A stretch of 64,000 nt of DNA, taken from positions 9,798,364-9,862,363 of the forward strand of contig CM067354.1 of NCBI GenBank assembly GCA_034190875.2, read 5' to 3'. The notes beneath the pieces are model-generated. The model was not told the DNA's origin. It searched no databases and saw only the letters and a list, made by a program, of their open reading frames with translations. This document shows positions 58,500-64,000 of this stretch, in pieces. Each line of letters begins with the position of its first letter. The stretch's first letter is position 1. The position numbers and the translations under genes were made by a program. The stretch is from Urechis unicinctus. Taxonomy: Eukaryota; Annelida; Polychaeta; Xenopneusta; Urechidae.

Positions 58500-61275
58500 C
58501 CTAGTGTATGTTTCTACAGAAGATGATCCTGATAGTGAAATTCTTGTGTATGCATTGCTAGATACACAAAGTGATACTTCTTTTATTACCGAAAACATTG
58601 CAGAGAGACTGAAGGCTTAATGTCAACCCACGAAACTCAAGGTGGCCACCATGACATTATCTTGTATCTTTGATTGTTTGAAACTGAGAGGAATGGGCTC
58701 AGACATAAAAAATAACACTCCCAACCCTATACACACGGCAAGAAATCCCGATGAATAGAACCCACATCCCCACAAAGGATGTTGCAAGAAAGTGGCCTCA
58801 CCTACACGAGTTAGTTGACCAGTTAGAATCATCACAAGACTACGAAGTTGGGCTTTTAATTGGGTACAACTGCCCACAAGCTCTCGCACCTACCTGTGTC
58901 AAAGTTGGAGGAAAGGACGAGCCATATGGTGTTGAAACTGCCTTGGGGTGGAGTATCGTTGGTTTCACTCAAACAGAAAACGAAGATGATGAACATGTCT
59001 CACACAGAGTCTTGACCAAGTTATTACCCGAAGATCTGAGAATCAATGACAAACAGGAAGTGACCTTTGTACACCAAACTAAGCTAAAAAAGTCACCTGC
59101 AGGAACTTGTCCCTCTGACATCATCAGAATATTGGAGGCAGATTTTAAGGATCAACCAAAGGACAGGACTTTATCCCAGGATGACATAAGATTTCTAGAC
59201 ATCTTAGAAAATAATAATTGTCAAGACAAAGATGGATTCTATCAAATGCCACTACCATTTAAGAACGGGAAGCCATGCTTGCCAGACAACTTACAAATGG
59301 CTGCTAATAGGATGAATCACTTAAAGAGAAAAATGAAATCTGACCCCTCCTATGCTGCAGACTATCAAAAATTCATGGACAAAATGATCTCTGAAGAGGA
59401 TGCTGAACTAGTGCCAGAAGACGATGAACAGGAACAAAACAGATGGGTTATACCTCACCATGGAGTTAATCATAAGCGAAAGAGAAAGCTTAGGGTGGTA
59501 TTGGACTGTGCCGCTAGATACAAGGGAACATCCATCAATGACCACATTCTGTTAGGACCAAACTTGACAAATACCTTACTTGGGTGTCTACTGAGATTTC
59601 GCCAAGGACCCATAGCTGTTGTTAGCGACATAGAATGTATGTTCTATAGATTCAAGGTGAATCCAGAAGATCGTAACTACCTGCAGTTCCTTTGGTTGAT
59701 TAATGATATTGACACTGATCCTTAGCTGTTTCGAATGACTGTCCACCTTTTTGGAGCAGCAAGCTCCCCAGGGTGTGTAAGACTATGAGCACGAATTTAG
59801 TGCAGATGTTTGTCAGTTCATCAGAAATAATTTCTACGTTGACGATGGTTTGTTCAGCTGCTCGAATATTGTAGAAGCCAAACGCTTGATCAAAGATGCT
59901 AGACAATTGTTTCAGAGAGCCAATATAAGGCTTCACAAATTTGTCAGCAACAGTGAAGCTGTCTTGGGGGATATTCCCCAAGTGGATAGAGGCAATACAG
60001 ATGGATCAATCTCAGTGGAAATACCCACATAATCAATTGAAAGAGTGTTAGGAATCCAGTGGAACATCCACAGTGACCTGTTGCAGCTTCAGGTTACTAT
60101 GGATCAGAGGCCAATGACCCGACGAGGAATTCTTTCCACAGTGGCATCGATATATGATCCCTTGGGCCGTCTGGCTCCCTTCATCTTGCTTGGAAAGCAG
60201 ATACTCCATGAAATGTGTTGGAGTAAAAGTGATTGGGATGAACCCCTATCTGAAGATCTATTGCCACGATGGGAAAGATGGTTGTCTGAACTAACAAGGG
60301 TGAATGAAATTAAAATTCCAAGGTGCTACATCCCCTGTGACTTTGGTGAGATAAGACGCTGTGAAATTCATCACTTCTCCGACGCGAGTTCTACCGGATA
60401 TGGCCAGTGCTCATATCTGCGGATTCTCAACCAACAGAATCGAGCTCATTTCTGCTTGCTGCTGGGAAAATCTAGAGTGGCACCACTCAAGGTAACGACG
60501 ATCCCACGACTTGAGCTCACTGCGGCAGTTGTCTCAGTCAAGATTGCTGATATCCTGAGAGATGAGCTCATCCTTGATATAGAGGCAGAACACTTTTGGA
60601 CCGACTCTAAAATTGTTCTGGGATACCTTGGAAATGAGGATAGAAGATTCCACGTTTTTGTGGCAAATCAAATTCAACAGATTAAGAATTCCTCCCATGA
60701 AACACAATGGCATTATGTGGAAAGCCAAGACAATCCTGCTGACCATGCATCAAGGGGGTTGTATCCAGAGGAGCTCCTGAGCTCAATTTGGTTCAAGAGT
60801 CCAAACTTCTTGTGGAAATCTGATGTTCTAATACCAACTGTTTCGACACAACTTGATCCTGATGAAGGCCGTTGTGAACTGTGCACAGACTAAACCCGTG
60901 AATGGTTCATTCTTGGAAATATTTGGAAGGTTTTCAATCTGGTCTAATGTTTTGATGGCAGTTGTTGTTATTCAGAGGCGCATTCGAAGAGATCTCAATC
61001 CCTTATCAAGCACCGACTTGAGCACTGCTCAGTTGACAGTTTTGAAATTGGTGCAAGCTGAGTATTTCACTGAGGATTTGAATATGATGAAAGCTGGAAC
61101 TTTGCAAACGAAAAGCCATCTGTATAAATTGGATCCTTACATTGATGATGATGGAATTCTTCGTATTGGAGGGAGACTCAAGCAATCCGAATCTGAATCT
61201 CTCGAGGGATGGGAAACGCTTGGCACATCCTACTATCTTAGAACGACACATTCACAAATTAATATTGTTAGTTGA
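58500..61275 (+). pseudogene. BEL pol: protease, reverse transcriptase, RNase H, integrase start
   Basis: Aspartic protease remnant YALLDTQSDTSFI (near 58550). Reverse transcriptase in the long frame 58751-59725 with WVIPHHGV, LRVVLDCAARYKGTSINDHI and AVVSDIECMFYRF; a stop near 59725; then the catalytic FYVDDG at 59831. RNase H with TTIPRLELTAAVVSVKI and HFWTDSKIVLGYL (60045-60893). Integrase N-terminal region with YIDDDGILRIGGRLKQSE up to 61275. The HHCC end and DDE core are missing; only about 100 nt separate this point from the 3' LTR. The element could not integrate by itself. Confidence 0.9.
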
Positions 61276-61378
61276 AAATAACTAATCTCCCCTAGATGCT
61301 TCATGTTTGCTCATGTACTTTGGCTCGAGATAAAGATTTCTTTGTATGGTACAAAATCAGTTGGATTTTGGGAGGGAG

Positions 61379-61871
61379 TGTTTCTGCAGCAGCGGCAGCA
61401 GCAGAATCGTCATAATGTTAGTTACATTTATCATAATGTCCTAGAAAGTGTTGTTTAATGCGGTTGCGTAGTGATATTTTCGTACTACTTTTCACCACGC
61501 GGTTTAGCGGAAAACCAGAACGCTGCGTCTTGTTTGTCGATTAAGTTTATGATTAAGTATTCTGAGACCTTTTGATATTGAAGTCGTGTAAAACGAACGA
61601 ATTCGTGCAGCTCTGGCTAGTTACTGGCCCAAAGTCGGTTAGTAGTATTTTTCAATCAATGATTTGTTCGAATAACATTATGATCACAGAAGTGCGATAA
61701 TTTGTCGAACGAGTTGTGAAATGAAAGATTAATATGTCAAGATCCATTGTACCGTCATTTTGTTGTTTCAGTTGACAGTTTATTGAGTTTAACTATTGAA
61801 CGTTTTGCTCAAATAAATCAGTATTACGCCAAAACAAGTAATTTCTAGCTGGATCACTGCACAAAGCTACA
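61379..61871 (+). repeat. BEL element 3' LTR
   Basis: 493 bp, TGTTTCTGCAG...AGCTACA, about 96% identical to the 5' LTR by visual count, with one single-base gap. Confidence 0.9.
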
Positions 61872-61882
61872 TCATGTAACAA

Positions 61883-62235
<353 letters not shown>

Positions 62236-62303
62236 TGCATATTGTTGCTTAATCTGCTTGATAAAATGGAGGTGACCACCCCTTGACAATCTCAACTGCC
62301 TCT

Positions 62304-64000
<1,697 letters not shown>

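Larger units (their letters stand above)
52161..61871 (+). mobile_element. BEL/Pao LTR retrotransposon, internally deleted and nested
   Basis: Two LTRs (52161-52654 and 61379-61871) begin TG and end CA. TCATG is duplicated at 52156-52160 and 61872-61876, a 5-bp target duplication usual for BEL/Pao. A purine run 'gggagggag' precedes the 3' LTR. By eye about 20 differences separate the two LTRs, so insertion is not recent. Internal genes run gag, protease, reverse transcriptase, RNase H and the start of integrase. The integrase core is deleted and many frameshifts are present. A TTAA-type transposon sits in gag. The PBS next to the 5' LTR does not begin with the common TGG. Confidence 0.92.

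Overview
The window reads as repeat-rich nuclear DNA of an animal, most likely a marine invertebrate. The evidence is spliced metazoan genes (a gamma-butyrobetaine dioxygenase-like gene and a nicotinamide/amine N-methyltransferase-like gene), long (AT)n, (TCA)n and (CT)n tracts, Maverick/Polinton, BEL/Pao and TTAA-type DNA transposons, and one short interspersed repeat whose motifs resemble SINE-like repeats I associate with molluscs. The phylum is an inference and is not shown directly.

Layout. 1-3164: gene-free DNA, a dispersed repeat, and a 36-bp minisatellite. 3165-14997: a decayed Maverick/Polinton. Its protein-primed DNA polymerase runs on + with introns. The capsid-side genes run on - in near-overlapping order: integrase tail, small membrane protein, two tandem penton-like genes, pVI/pX-like protein, major capsid protein, adenain-type protease. 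The polymerase and both penton-like genes are broken, while the capsid, pVI-like and protease frames are open. A 1.3-kb hAT-like element separates polymerase and protease, and most of the integrase is gone. 14998-26284: dispersed repeats and a TTAA-flanked DNA transposon, otherwise no clear gene.

26285-32279: remains of a second, different virus-like element. It carries another protein-primed PolB, a capsid-like gene, a penton-like gene, a phage-fibre-like gene, two hydrophobic or coiled-coil proteins and an intact 58-aa coiled-coil ORF. The larger genes are frameshifted. 32747-33840: C/A-rich satellites. 34213-38920: a seven-exon gamma-butyrobetaine dioxygenase-like gene carrying a lost splice acceptor, a 1-nt deletion and a stop. 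40090-42085: a SINE-like repeat, a 55-bp tandem array and a P2X7-tail-like remnant. 43694-46084: a complete four-exon NNMT/PNMT-family gene, followed by a degenerate copy of one exon at 47426.

51272-64000: an inverted partial copy of dioxygenase exons 1-2. It is interrupted by a BEL/Pao retrotransposon (52161-61871, 494/493-bp LTRs, 5-bp target duplication). That retrotransposon holds a second TTAA transposon (53563-57257), which in turn holds an 89-bp palindromic MITE. The right end has an (AT)n tract flanked by 50-bp inverted arms, then gene-free DNA.

The only host-type gene that looks functional here is the methyltransferase. The two virus-like elements are genomic fossils that would have supplied their own replication, capsid and maturation functions. 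Gene assignments rest on motifs and gene context read by eye; no database search was run.
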